Virus record (IMG/VR): IMGVR_UViG_3300044641_001154
Location: 1 to 26,682 of that record
Source of the DNA: a virus
DNA: 26,682 bases
Direction: 5' to 3' (one strand)
The notes below the pieces were generated by a model. The model worked only from the letters and a program-made list of their open reading frames with translations. It did not search any database and was not told the DNA's origin. Below, piece by piece: positions 15,835 through 23,810 of the stretch. The stretch's first letter is position 1. The number at the start of each line of letters is the position of its first letter. A program made the translations under genes and the position numbers.

Positions 15835-16163
15835 TAAATCCTCCCCGGTCTTGTCCGTAAAAAACGGTTCTCCGGGTCGTTCAGAAAGGCTTTCATTCGT
15901 TTCTGGTCTACCACCGCGAACCCCCTCATAATCCCCTTCACATTCAGGTCTGCAATGACCGAATTGGGAATCTCCGCTACCCGCGCACCATCACCCCAAC
16001 GTGCGCGTTCGTCTATCTGGTTATAAGAAGCCTTGTTGGCCTCTAGGATTGGTGCGACGTTTTGTTCGTCCCTGATGACAAGCCCGCCATCTCCGTCCGC
16101 AAACCAAGTACGCTTTCCCTCTATCGTCTGTTCTTCAGCCAGTTTTCGCATCTCTAATCCCAT
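15834..16163 (-). CDS. Conserved head-region protein of unknown function
   Basis: A 109-residue protein. It contains DGDGGLVIRDEQNVAPILEA, NQIDERARWGDG and a C-terminal FLNDPENRFLRTRPGRI, a combination I recall from small proteins next to capsid genes in other short-tailed phages. It has no named function. The start codon lies immediately below the capsid terminator hairpin, within the T-rich tract. It is coupled to the glycosyltransferase by TAGTG. It could be a head completion or connector factor, but this is inferred from position only. Confidence 0.6.
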   Translation of the reverse strand: MGLEMRKLAEEQTIEGKRTWFADGDGGLVIRDEQNVAPILEANKASYNQIDERARWGDGARVAEIPNSVIADLNVKGIMRGFAVVDQKRMKAFLNDPENRFLRTRPGRI

Positions 16164-16193
16164 AAAACCGACGGTGGGAATACCCCACCGCCG
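16164..16193 (-). terminator. Intrinsic terminator after major capsid gene
   Basis: The minus strand reads CGGCGGTGGG, loop GTATT, CCCACCGTCG, then GTTTTATG. The stem is 10 bp with one G-T wobble. The run of T merges with the ATG of the next gene. It probably lowers transcription after the abundant capsid gene. Confidence 0.8.
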
Positions 16194-16206
16194 ATTCTAT
16201 CACAAG

Positions 16207-17160
16207 TTACGCTGCTTTGATGTCAAAGATACCGCCGTGTGCTTTCTCGTTACGAACTTCGAGGGTCAGTTCGGCAAGAATCTGGGTCTTCTCAGAGTCG
16301 CCGGTCTTTGCCAGGTCGTTCGTTTGGAAAGGACGGAGGTAAGCCAGAGCTGCATACTCAGAGTCGAGCATCAGGGCATCGCGTGAGCGCATAAAGCGGT
16401 CAGGAACGATGCTGATGAGGCCGAAGTCCGAGAGGTATGCACCTGCTGCGGCAACGATAGTCGTTGGCTCTGCGCCGGTAACGTAACGCTGCTCTGCAAC
16501 ACCAGTAAAGCCAGACACAGTTGCCTTGAGTCCGGGAGGAACAACCAACATCTTGGGTGTGCCGCCGTCTTCGAAGATTTGCTGTGCTACGTCTTTGAGC
16601 ATGGACTCAAGGAACGTACGGGTCGTGGTGTCCGAACGAACATCAGAGCCGTCGCCAGTTGGGTTTGTACCAGCCGAACCCTTGCTGACGTTGGAAGTGA
16701 TGTAAGAAAGGAGCGAACCCATGACGCGAGCGCCAGAAGTAGCCGTACCGTTGCTCTTCGCTTGGTTGGCTGTGATGATGGTCTCGATGTCGCGCTTGAT
16801 TTCGGAAGCGGCTTTAGCCAACTGATAAGCCTTCTCAGACTTACGACCGGCCTTGTCTACTGCCTCGAGCGTGCCAGAAATCTGGACAGTCTTACCAACG
16901 ATTTGCGTGAAGTTGCCAACACGGGTCGTGGGCGAGAGCGAAGCGGCTGCTGCGTCGTCACCTTCAATCAGGGCGTTAGCCGTGGTTGCGGCGGCGAGAG
17001 CATCAGTCTGCCACTCATGGTTGGTCTGGGTTGCTTTAGCCTTGCCGATGGACGACATGATAGGCGTGTCGGTGGGGCTGATGTCATAAATGACGTTTGC
17101 TAAGTCCTCGCGTACACCAATCGAGGTGTAGCGCAGGTAGGTATTTGAGGGTACTGACAT
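16207..17160 (-). CDS. Major capsid protein (SU10/DUF5309-like)
   Basis: A 317-residue protein. The N-terminal GVREDLANVIYDISPTDTPI followed by MSSIGKAKATQTNHEWQTD is the hallmark of DUF5309/SU10-type major capsid proteins, which have an HK97-like fold. Later segments (TQIVGKTVQISGTLEAVDKA, PKMLVVPPGLKATVSGFTG, DFGLISIVPDRFMRSRDALM) fit the rest of the family, and the length is normal. It follows the scaffold gene and is followed by a terminator. AAAGGAAT upstream of the ATG is a good ribosome binding site. No separate decoration or protease domain is seen. Confidence 0.88.
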   Translation of the reverse strand: MSVPSNTYLRYTSIGVREDLANVIYDISPTDTPIMSSIGKAKATQTNHEWQTDALAAATTANALIEGDDAAAASLSPTTRVGNFTQIVGKTVQISGTLEAVDKAGRKSEKAYQLAKAASEIKRDIETIITANQAKSNGTATSGARVMGSLLSYITSNVSKGSAGTNPTGDGSDVRSDTTTRTFLESMLKDVAQQIFEDGGTPKMLVVPPGLKATVSGFTGVAEQRYVTGAEPTTIVAAAGAYLSDFGLISIVPDRFMRSRDALMLDSEYAALAYLRPFQTNDLAKTGDSEKTQILAELTLEVRNEKAHGGIFDIKAA

Positions 17161-17171
17161 GATTTATTCCT

Positions 17172-18119
17172 TTATAAGAATCGTTCAAAGAGTTTGGCAG
17201 CGTCACGCGGCCTTCCGGTCGCCTTTAACTGCTTGGTTAGTTTCTTCGCCATCTCTCCGTCTTTATCAAGACGCGGAGAGCCTACCCCTGGAGTCAAAGA
17301 CTTGGGGGCTTCTGCTACCCGTTTCTGAACAGCAGGTTTTGACTTCTGCAATTTCTCGAATTGCATCGCCCGGTACAGAGTTAGGACGGCGCGGTGGTCG
17401 TACACCTGCGACAACTCTTGGTCTGACCAGCCTACCGATTTTGCGTAATCCCGTATCTCCTTGCGGATAACCTCGCCTTTTACCTCGTCGCTAAATTCAG
17501 GGATGGCAGAACGTAGACGCTCGGCTTCCTGTGCGATGTGGGCTTTCAGTCGCTCTTGGTTCTCTGCGACCTGCTTGGCTTGGACGGATTCGCGTTCGGC
17601 GCGGACAGCGGCGAGTTGCTTTTCTCGTTCCATATTCTCTGCCACCTTGATTGCGTACCCCACGGGGTCGTTATCTTTTAGGGCGGTCAGGTCTTCCGTT
17701 GGTTGTGTCAACATTTGCTCGATGACTTGCAACCGCTGGGCGTAAGTGTCCCGAAGTTTGGCGGCTTCATCTATCTTCGTGCGCTCGGATTCGACTGCCT
17801 TGCGCTGCTCGGCTAGATTCTGCGTCTTTTTAGTGTAGTCAGATGTGCGTGAATAGCCCTTAATCAGTTCGTCTAAGTCCACTTCCAGTTCTTCGTTGTC
17901 AACCTTGACCCGAAACCTTTGTGGTTCTTGGACTTCTTCTTGGACTTCCTCGCCTTGCTCATCCTCAGATTCCTCGGCTTGCGCCTCGTACTCCTCGGTC
18001 ACTTCTTCGGCTTGTGCCTCGGCTTGGCCTTCCGGCTGCTCTGGTTCAAGCATCCCAAAGATTTGAGCTGCTGCATCGTCTACTGTTTTTGCACTCCCTT
18101 GCGGGTTGGTGTCTTCCAT
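17172..18119 (-). CDS. Head scaffolding protein
   Basis: A 315-residue, highly charged protein. It has a very acidic Glu/Gln-rich N-terminus (about 25-68), a patch FRVKVDNEELEVDLDELIKG (68-88), long coiled-coil helices (about 95-215) and a basic C-terminal end (EMAKKLTKQLKATGRPRDAA) that would bind capsid subunits. This is the usual layout for podovirus scaffolds, which guide procapsid assembly and then leave. It lies directly before the capsid gene, as expected. A GTAGGAG site precedes the ATG. The two genes are separated by 11 bases. Confidence 0.82.
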   Translation of the reverse strand: MEDTNPQGSAKTVDDAAAQIFGMLEPEQPEGQAEAQAEEVTEEYEAQAEESEDEQGEEVQEEVQEPQRFRVKVDNEELEVDLDELIKGYSRTSDYTKKTQNLAEQRKAVESERTKIDEAAKLRDTYAQRLQVIEQMLTQPTEDLTALKDNDPVGYAIKVAENMEREKQLAAVRAERESVQAKQVAENQERLKAHIAQEAERLRSAIPEFSDEVKGEVIRKEIRDYAKSVGWSDQELSQVYDHRAVLTLYRAMQFEKLQKSKPAVQKRVAEAPKSLTPGVGSPRLDKDGEMAKKLTKQLKATGRPRDAAKLFERFL

Positions 18120-18137
18120 TTGGAACTCCTACTGTGG

Positions 18138-18371
18138 TTAAAAAACCATAAACTTGCGTTTCTTATCTATTTCCTTGTTGGCAGAGATAGACCGGAGTGA
18201 CGCAATAAATTCTTCTAGCCCCTTGAGTTTTAGACGCTCGCGTTCACGAACATCTACGTCCTCGTCAGAACTATCTAATATGTTGGAAATATACATCAGG
18301 CGTTGCTTTTCTACAACACCCATAAAGAACTCGTCTTGCAAGAGGGCTATTGCCCGTTCTGTTTCGTTCAA
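18138..18371 (-). CDS. Small protein between portal and scaffold, unknown
   Basis: A 77-residue charged helical protein (LLQDEFFMGVVEKQRLMYIS, then LDSSDEDVDVRERERLKLKG). The start is TTG at 18371, overlapping the portal stop as TTGA, with GGAGATACC upstream; the first ATG would leave about 60 residues. Small helical genes at this position occur in related phages and may aid head assembly. I recognise no domain. The reading frame is well supported by its tight coupling. Confidence 0.6.
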   Translation of the reverse strand: MNETERAIALLQDEFFMGVVEKQRLMYISNILDSSDEDVDVRERERLKLKGLEEFIASLRSISANKEIDKKRKFMVF

Positions 18372-20449
18372 CCAGGTATCTCCACGTTGCCTGTAATCTG
18401 TGCGCCGACCTTGGCGGCTTTAAGTTGTGCCTCGGCTTGGAACTCTGCCGTCTTGAGTTGTAACTGTGCGGCGGCCTTCTCGCGCTCCAACTGAATCTGG
18501 GCGGCGGCTTTACCCTTGGCAATCTCGATGTCGTTTAGAGCCTTGGCGCGGTCAATCTCAATCTGGGCTTGGGCTTGTTGCATCAGAGCCGCCATAGCGG
18601 GGTCAGGCTGAGGTTGCTGTGGCTGGAGCATCTGTTGCTCCATCTCAGGCGTAATCTCGCGGAAGAACTCGTTGGTATCCTTAAACCCTGCGGACTCGAT
18701 GAAGCGACCAAGGGTATTGCGGTACTGGCTTGGGGAAACAAGCGGGTTAGCCATACCCATCTGGGCAAGAATCTGCTCTTGCTTTTGCAGGATTGCGGCT
18801 ACCATCGCCATCTGTTGCTCGCGGTTGCCGGTTCCCAGACCCACGTTTACCGTCAGGTCGTACTCGTTGCTCCACTCGCGGGGGTCGATGGACACGAACT
18901 TGCCACGCATCCGCACGATTCTTTCCTTGTCCTGATACTTGCAGACTAGGTGCAGGATGGACTTGAACAGGTCTTTTACCCCTGTCTCGGCAAATATCCG
19001 AGCAATCAACTCCACCTTTGCTGCACCTGCGTTCTGAACCATAGCCACGGCGGTAGCGGTAGCGTTTTGCAGGATATTGGGGTCTAAGCCCTGAGAAGCG
19101 TTTGTAACGCCTGTGCGCTTTTGCTGTACCTCGTCCATGTAGGCAAGCATTGGGAAGGCTTGACCCGCGACCAATGGGACGGCAAGGGGCGTGATAGCTT
19201 GGTTGTTTTTGACCCGAACTATGCCACCAGGTGTGACTGTGAGCATATCGTCTAGGTTGACCTGACCATCTACCACCGCCATCCGAGCGTTGTTAGAAAG
19301 ATACAGGTTGTCCAACATCTGACGGGTAATCGTGGTCTTAATCTTCTGGATGTCCACAACCCTGTCTGCAAGGCTATGCCCGAAGAACTTGTGGGGCATG
19401 GGGATTGGGCAGACGGAGCAAAACGGGATGAAGTCTGCTTCTTCGTTCTCTAGGATTGTGCCGCCAGCGTAGAACACCCTGCGGAGTTCGGCAATGCCGT
19501 CCTCGTCGTAGTCTGTCCTGATGTAGCACTCAAACGTCTCAATCTCGTCCATGCTGGTATCGAGGCTGGGGTCGTCTGGTTGCTCGCCGTTAGGGAATCT
19601 TGCAACCCTCTCAGGGGTGAACGTCAGGTCGTCGTAGGCGGGCAGAGCGTCAATCTCGTCTGCATCGAACCCCATGCTGATTAACTCAGAACGGGTCGTG
19701 AGCCTACGGTGAGCCACAAACGGTGCATCCGCAATCCGGCGGGCTTTCTTGGAGATTAGGAACTCCTCGGGCGGTACGTTCTCGACCTTGACCGAACCCT
19801 TCTTATCTATCTTCTTGACCGTGACATCGTAGGCAAACACGGGCTGCATCATGGGAGCAGGTGGGGGTAGACCTTGAGCCATCGCTTGCTGAACCGCCAT
19901 CGGGTCAACAGGCATAGGCACTTCCCCAATCTGTGTCTGCTTTTGCTTGACGACTTCCATCTGCCCGTCAGAGAGCAACATGGTCAGTTCTTCCTCGGAG
20001 AGGTTCTGATACTTCTCTTTGTCAACCGAGGTCTCGTCGTTCCACCAGACCTTGATTACGCCGTTCTTTTGCAAGAGCGCGTCCTTGAACCAAGTTTGGA
20101 ATACCTCGAAGCCTGGGTTGTCGTTCATCAGCACCCAGTTGCAGTACTCGGTGGCTTGCTTTGCCTTCTCCTCGTCGCCGGGAGCCTTTGGCTCAAACCG
20201 TACAACGTCGTCGGACTGTGTAAATACACGCAGGAGTTGTGGCAACGCACCATCTACGGCCTCTGCTACCTCGCCTGTAACGATGGTGGAGCGTCCCTCT
20301 ACCTCGTTGCCGTAGGGTTCGCGGTTGTACGCCATGAGCGAGTCGCGGCGTTCCTCTACGGTCTCGGTATTGATGTAGCCGAGAGCGTTGTCTATCTCGT
20401 TCTCAATGATGGCTTGTAGGTCAAATTCTTGCATTTTCACACTATCCAT
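18368..20449 (-). CDS. Portal protein (P22-like short-tailed phage type)
   Basis: A 693-residue protein. The N-terminal part has AYNREPYGNEVEGRSTIVTG and EAVDGALPQLLRVFTQSDDV, typical of the P22-like portal family of short-tailed phages. The middle contains the DRVVDIQKIKTTITRQMLDN helix with YLSNNARMAVVDGQVNLDDM, then GLDPNILQNATATAV. The C-terminal ~90 residues are Gln/Ala/Lys-rich helix (barrel-like or flexible). The ring-forming portal serves as packaging motor seat and DNA exit. The annotated ATG overlaps the TerL end by 13 bases and lacks an obvious ribosome site; a second ATG (20434, MQEFDL) is a reasonable alternative. Confidence 0.85.
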   Translation of the reverse strand: MDSVKMQEFDLQAIIENEIDNALGYINTETVEERRDSLMAYNREPYGNEVEGRSTIVTGEVAEAVDGALPQLLRVFTQSDDVVRFEPKAPGDEEKAKQATEYCNWVLMNDNPGFEVFQTWFKDALLQKNGVIKVWWNDETSVDKEKYQNLSEEELTMLLSDGQMEVVKQKQTQIGEVPMPVDPMAVQQAMAQGLPPPAPMMQPVFAYDVTVKKIDKKGSVKVENVPPEEFLISKKARRIADAPFVAHRRLTTRSELISMGFDADEIDALPAYDDLTFTPERVARFPNGEQPDDPSLDTSMDEIETFECYIRTDYDEDGIAELRRVFYAGGTILENEEADFIPFCSVCPIPMPHKFFGHSLADRVVDIQKIKTTITRQMLDNLYLSNNARMAVVDGQVNLDDMLTVTPGGIVRVKNNQAITPLAVPLVAGQAFPMLAYMDEVQQKRTGVTNASQGLDPNILQNATATAVAMVQNAGAAKVELIARIFAETGVKDLFKSILHLVCKYQDKERIVRMRGKFVSIDPREWSNEYDLTVNVGLGTGNREQQMAMVAAILQKQEQILAQMGMANPLVSPSQYRNTLGRFIESAGFKDTNEFFREITPEMEQQMLQPQQPQPDPAMAALMQQAQAQIEIDRAKALNDIEIAKGKAAAQIQLEREKAAAQLQLKTAEFQAEAQLKAAKVGAQITGNVEIPG

Positions 20450-21693
20450 TTCGTGTTCACGTTAAGCGGTTTGGCCCAAGTAGACGATGTGTTTAAGCCC
20501 ACAGCGAGATACCGGAAGGCATCTGAGGCATGGGATGAAAAATCATGCAAGGGCTTGTCGTAGAAAATATTGCGCTTCTCATCGTACTCGCGTCTGTAAT
20601 TGCGTAGTGCATCTGTGCCTTGTTTAACCCGTGGATGGAAGTAGCAATTAGGTAGAAACCTTCTAACGGCTTGTATCCCATCATCGACTGACATTCGGGG
20701 GCAGACGGTAATGTTGAGTCCGAGGTTTTGCAGGGCTTCTTTTCGGCTCTTTCCTGTCCCCAACTCGCGTACCTCGACATCATGGGGAAGAATATGCTCG
20801 GCATTTGTGTATTCATTGTTGCGTATCCAGTTCACATACCAATCTAAGCCGACTCCGTGGTTCTCCACGAAATCAAGTAGCCTACGCTCTTGCCCCGCAA
20901 TTTGGCAGACCCAGATAGCCGTCGAATCACCAACGCCCAAGTCCCATGCGGTATAAGTCTTGCATAAATCATCCCGCGCAAATTCCTTGAATCTCTCCGC
21001 TGGCAAGCTGTTAAGCGTAGCAGCGTAATACGCGCCCTCAACCGGACTGTCAAAGGAACACTCGAACTCCTGGGCATACTTATCATCACCCATTTCTTTC
21101 TTAGCAGCGAGCAGTTCCTCTTTTGCAAGTATGTTCGTCTGCGAAGCCCTGAACTCCAGTAACTTCCACTCTGGCTCTTTCTCCGCTCGGTCTCTAAAAT
21201 CTTTGAAATGGTTTGCACCCTTTGGCGTTCCTAGAAATAGCGCCCAACCCATACGGTCTGCGAGAGCAGGACGAATAATCTCGTTCCATATCTTTGGGTT
21301 CTGGTCGCCAATCTCGTCCAAAATAACGCCATCGAAGTATTGGCCTCGCAAAGAATCGGGGTTGTCTGAGCCATAGAGCTGTATTCTCCTGCCGTAGAAG
21401 TCTACACGCAACTCCGAGATGTTTGCCTCGGCTTTGAGCGGTCTCGTGAAGTTGCATAGGTAGTCCCACGCAACCCGCTTGGCCTGTCCGTAAGTCGGAG
21501 CAATGTAGGCAAATCTTGGGTCTGGCTTGTCGCATTGCAAGGAGGCGTGGATGAGCTGGTTAAGCGCAGCCACAGTCTTTCCCATCCGGCGGTGAGCCAC
21601 AACCACAACAAAGCGGTGACTCTCCACGGCATCGTGAATCTGTCTTTGCTCTGCCCTTGGCTTGTATCCGGTCTCAATTACCGCTTCGGTCAT
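20437..21693 (-). CDS. terL: Terminase large subunit
   Basis: A 418-residue ATPase/nuclease. The Walker A variant is HRRMGKT (34-40), Walker B is GVILDEI (122-128), the coupling motif is FLGTPKG (153-159). The RNase-H-like nuclease region has AWDLGVGDS (D251), a mid Asp near PHDVEV (303-308) and the terminal acidic SHASDAFRYL (D391). It forms the packaging motor with the portal and cuts concatemeric DNA. Its ATG overlaps the small-subunit stop as ATGA. The length is typical of the shorter podovirus terminases. Confidence 0.92.
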   Translation of the reverse strand: MTEAVIETGYKPRAEQRQIHDAVESHRFVVVVAHRRMGKTVAALNQLIHASLQCDKPDPRFAYIAPTYGQAKRVAWDYLCNFTRPLKAEANISELRVDFYGRRIQLYGSDNPDSLRGQYFDGVILDEIGDQNPKIWNEIIRPALADRMGWALFLGTPKGANHFKDFRDRAEKEPEWKLLEFRASQTNILAKEELLAAKKEMGDDKYAQEFECSFDSPVEGAYYAATLNSLPAERFKEFARDDLCKTYTAWDLGVGDSTAIWVCQIAGQERRLLDFVENHGVGLDWYVNWIRNNEYTNAEHILPHDVEVRELGTGKSRKEALQNLGLNITVCPRMSVDDGIQAVRRFLPNCYFHPRVKQGTDALRNYRREYDEKRNIFYDKPLHDFSSHASDAFRYLAVGLNTSSTWAKPLNVNTKWIV

Positions 21694-21992
21694 ATTCCCG
21701 TGACCACCTTAATGGTCAGCGGGCCGTTCTCTGCGCCAGTTACTTCTGTTCTCGCTAGTTTGGGGATGTGGTACTCAATCGCCTTTAGGTAGATGTCGCA
21801 CGCCTTTTCAGGACTCTCCGCTGCGACCTTTGTGAGCCACTCTGCGAACTTCTCTGCGTTGTCCTCTGCCATCCTAGCAATGGCCTCTCTGACCGCCGCT
21901 GTGGACTTGTTAGGCGTTCCTGGTGGCCTTCCCTTGCCAGCGTTAGGCGGGAGCTTGCGTTCTGTAATTTCACCTACTTTACTGATTTCCAT
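21690..21992 (-). CDS. Probable terminase small subunit
   Basis: A 100-residue protein immediately upstream of TerL with ATGA coupling. Residues 19-31 read GKGRPPGTPNKST, an AT-hook-like DNA-binding motif found in DUF5681-type phage proteins. The rest is helical (AAVREAIARMAEDNAEKFAE and IYLKAIEYHIPKLAR), compatible with oligomerisation. It would bind the packaging site. An AAGGA sequence lies about 8 bases before the ATG. Assignment rests on position and motif; a general DNA-binding protein is the alternative. Confidence 0.68.
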   Translation of the reverse strand: MEISKVGEITERKLPPNAGKGRPPGTPNKSTAAVREAIARMAEDNAEKFAEWLTKVAAESPEKACDIYLKAIEYHIPKLARTEVTGAENGPLTIKVVTGI

Positions 21993-22042
21993 GTCCGAAT
22001 CCTTAGTGGTTGTTCGGGATAAGTGTTGCTATTCTACAACAA

Positions 22043-22117
22043 TTATAAACCTAGTTTTGCACGAATACGGCTGACGAGTAATTTAATGTCTGACCATAGG
22101 GCTTGTAACTTATCCAT
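22043..22117 (-). CDS. Putative 24-residue protein
   Basis: A short frame starting MDKLQALWSDIKLLVSRIR. The stop of the methyltransferase is followed one base later by its ATG, and AGAAGGATTGAT gives a plausible ribosome site. The peptide is an amphipathic helix. A small expressed protein is possible, but the size makes this uncertain. Confidence 0.42.
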   Translation of the reverse strand: MDKLQALWSDIKLLVSRIRAKLGL

Positions 22118-22118
22118 A

Positions 22119-22649
22119 TCAATCCTTCTTGAGAATGACTTGCAGGGCATCTACGGCACGAGGGGTACGCAAGACAGTTTCTTTTGCAATCTTGTTTTCT
22201 AGTAACTCGTGTCCTAGGTCTGAGAGTTCAAACCCCATCTGCGTGCAGGTGAACTTCTCCTCCCAGTTTAGATACCAATGCCAATCTGTGTAATATAAGA
22301 ATGAGTTTTCGTTAAACGCCCGCACATGAGTCGGGTCTTGCCACGCCCCTAGACTTAGGTCGTATGGCACATGGATGTGCATCTCGCCTCCCCGCTTTAA
22401 CAGGTCTCGGCAGTTAGTCATTGCGGATACTAGGTCTGGGATGTGTTCCAAGACATCGTTGGCGATAATCTCGTGGAACATTCCCTTTTCTACGGGGAAC
22501 TTACCCAAGCGGGTGTCTATCACCTCTCCCCACGGTACTTGTGTAATGTCTAGCACCCAATCGGGTTTCTTCTGCGGCTGGATGTCAGCGTTTATGCAGT
22601 CCTTGCGCCAATCTTTGCCAGACCCAAGGTTAAGTTTTACGGTAGACAA
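22119..22649 (-). CDS. SAM-dependent methyltransferase 2
   Basis: A 176-residue class I methyltransferase. Motif I is KLNLGSGKDW (5-14), the acidic ribose-binding loop is NADIQ (20-24), motif IV region is ANDVLEHIPD (63-72), and post-motif is LLKRGGEMHIHVPY with WQDPTHVRAFNENSF (103-117). The last segment is typical of small methyltransferases linked to sugar or lipid modification. The start is TTG at 22649 with a GGGGAGAT site about 7 bases before it; no ATG precedes motif I. It overlaps the first methyltransferase by 20 bases. Its substrate is unknown. Confidence 0.78.
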   Translation of the reverse strand: MSTVKLNLGSGKDWRKDCINADIQPQKKPDWVLDITQVPWGEVIDTRLGKFPVEKGMFHEIIANDVLEHIPDLVSAMTNCRDLLKRGGEMHIHVPYDLSLGAWQDPTHVRAFNENSFLYYTDWHWYLNWEEKFTCTQMGFELSDLGHELLENKIAKETVLRTPRAVDALQVILKKD

Positions 22650-23130
22650 CTATGAAATCTCCCCAATGGTTGTCTAGTAACTTTGTGTACTCGACGACGC
22701 AATTATAACCGTTGCGCTTTGCCCACTTGAGCAAGGCTTTGGCTGCGTCTGGGTAGAATCTCCAACAGTCCTGTGGGAAGGCGTGGTACTCGCCTCTAGA
22801 CGGGGCGTTTAAGTAGAACAACCCACCAGGCTTTAGGATTCTCACGCCCTCTAAAAAGGTTAGCCAGAACATCTCTGCGTGTTCAAAGCAACTACTTGTC
22901 ACGACAATGTCCGTACAGCCGTCTGGCAGGGGGAACTTGTACTCGTCTTCTAGGACTATATCCACGCCGTTAGCAGGGGAATAGTCTATGCCCGTATAGG
23001 AATAATGCTTGGGGCATACGTCTCGGAGCGAACCGTTGACAATCTGCGACCCTATCTCAACCACAGAGGCAGTCTCTAACGGGAAGCGGTCAAAGAACCT
23101 GTTTGCTTCCTCTAGTGCGCTTGCGTGCAT
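22630..23130 (-). CDS. SAM-dependent methyltransferase 1
   Basis: A 166-residue class I methyltransferase. Motif I is VVEIGSQ (23-29), acidic loop GIDYSPANGVD (47-57), motif IV DIVVTSSCFEHAEMFW (74-89), motif VI LKPGGLFYLNAPSRGEYHAF (99-118) and CWRFYPDAAKALLKWAKR (122-139). It is shorter than DNA methylases and lacks a DPPY/NPPY-type catalytic motif, so a small-molecule, sugar or protein substrate is more likely than DNA. The ATG overlaps the upstream stop as TAATG. It pairs with the second methyltransferase and may act in one modification path. Confidence 0.78.
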   Translation of the reverse strand: MHASALEEANRFFDRFPLETASVVEIGSQIVNGSLRDVCPKHYSYTGIDYSPANGVDIVLEDEYKFPLPDGCTDIVVTSSCFEHAEMFWLTFLEGVRILKPGGLFYLNAPSRGEYHAFPQDCWRFYPDAAKALLKWAKRNGYNCVVEYTKLLDNHWGDFIVVYRKT

Positions 23131-23468
23131 TACTTGGGCTTATATCTCTCTTTTAGCCTTGTGCCGAGCGCCTTGAGGTCTTGGAGGTCGGCTTGGTTTT
23201 GCGGGACTTTGGCTGCCCAGCGTTTGAACTGGAGCGCGGCTGGCGTGGCTCTGCCTTTTTCGTCTTTAAGAGGGTGACCTGCGCTGAGAGCTTGGGCTGC
23301 TTTGCGGTAGATGAACTTGGCGCGGTCGTACTTGTCGCCCGTTGAGGCTCCTTTGAGCGACCTAACAGGTGCGCGAACATCTCCACCAGACCGATTATGT
23401 TCGGCCATTTTCTTCGTAGTTGCTCTGTCATAGGCTTCGAACCGCTTGGCAGCGTCCTTTATCTTCAT
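23130..23468 (-). CDS. Basic 112-residue protein, unknown
   Basis: Highly basic, mostly helical protein (MKIKDAAKRFEAYDRATTKK, then KYDRAKFIYRKAAQALSAGH, KERYKPK end). It is coupled both upstream and downstream (ATGA, TAATG). It belongs to a run of Lys-rich small genes between the late terminator and the terminase genes. Nucleic-acid or head binding is possible but unproven; I recognise no named domain. Confidence 0.55.
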   Translation of the reverse strand: MKIKDAAKRFEAYDRATTKKMAEHNRSGGDVRAPVRSLKGASTGDKYDRAKFIYRKAAQALSAGHPLKDEKGRATPAALQFKRWAAKVPQNQADLQDLKALGTRLKERYKPK

Positions 23469-23623
23469 TTCTTGGCTTGCGCCCCGCGCATATTGGCGAG
23501 CAGGGAGGGGTATTTAGTACCCGTAGACTTGGCGAACCGCTTGGCGGCAGCCTTCTGGTTGGGGCTGAGAGCCTTGGGCTTGCCTAACTTCTTGGGTCTA
23601 GCCTTCTCGTAGACTTCCTTCAT
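23465..23623 (-). CDS. Lysine-rich 52-residue protein
   Basis: A 52-residue basic protein starting MKEVYEKARPKKLGKPKALS and ending with KYPSLLANMRGAQAKK. Start and stop are each in ATGA overlap with neighbours (23620-23623 and 23465-23468), which strongly supports the frame despite its size. It resembles small Lys-rich proteins found next to phage packaging genes. Function unknown. Confidence 0.65.
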   Translation of the reverse strand: MKEVYEKARPKKLGKPKALSPNQKAAAKRFAKSTGTKYPSLLANMRGAQAKK

Positions 23624-23778
23624 TTCTTTACCCTTTTCGGTAGTTTCTTGAGGCTAGACTGACCTTCCTTGACCATCTTCTTGGCTACCTTCTGGGGGAC
23701 ACCCGTAGCCTTGGCGACCTTTGGGGACGCGGCTGCGGCAAACATTAGTTTGGCTTGCTGCTTAGAGCGAAATGGCAT
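23620..23778 (-). CDS. Basic 52-residue protein (MPFRSKQQ type)
   Basis: A 52-residue basic protein (MPFRSKQQAKLMFAAAASPK, then TGVPQKVAKKMVKEGQ). The ATG at 23778 is preferred over a longer reading to 23877, since an AGGAG site sits 7 bases before it and the extra N-terminus is not family-like. The pattern of an MPxRSKxQ start and a VAKxMVKEG segment is familiar from small phage proteins of unknown role. DNA or head association is possible. Confidence 0.68.
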   Translation of the reverse strand: MPFRSKQQAKLMFAAAASPKVAKATGVPQKVAKKMVKEGQSSLKKLPKRVKK

Positions 23779-23810
23779 TTTAATCTCCTGTTGGGCAGTT
23801 AAAGAAGTCG

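Noticed and set aside
19874-20419. 181-residue plus-strand frame opposite the portal gene
   Set aside because: The portal reading is a clear family match. The opposite frame lacks a ribosome site and known motifs, and is leucine/valine-rich as expected for a shadow frame.
22042-22047. Perfect TATAAT on the minus strand before the small terminase gene (a similar one lies near 10950)
   Set aside because: No acceptable -35 box lies 15-19 bases upstream in either case, so a sigma-70 promoter is not supported.
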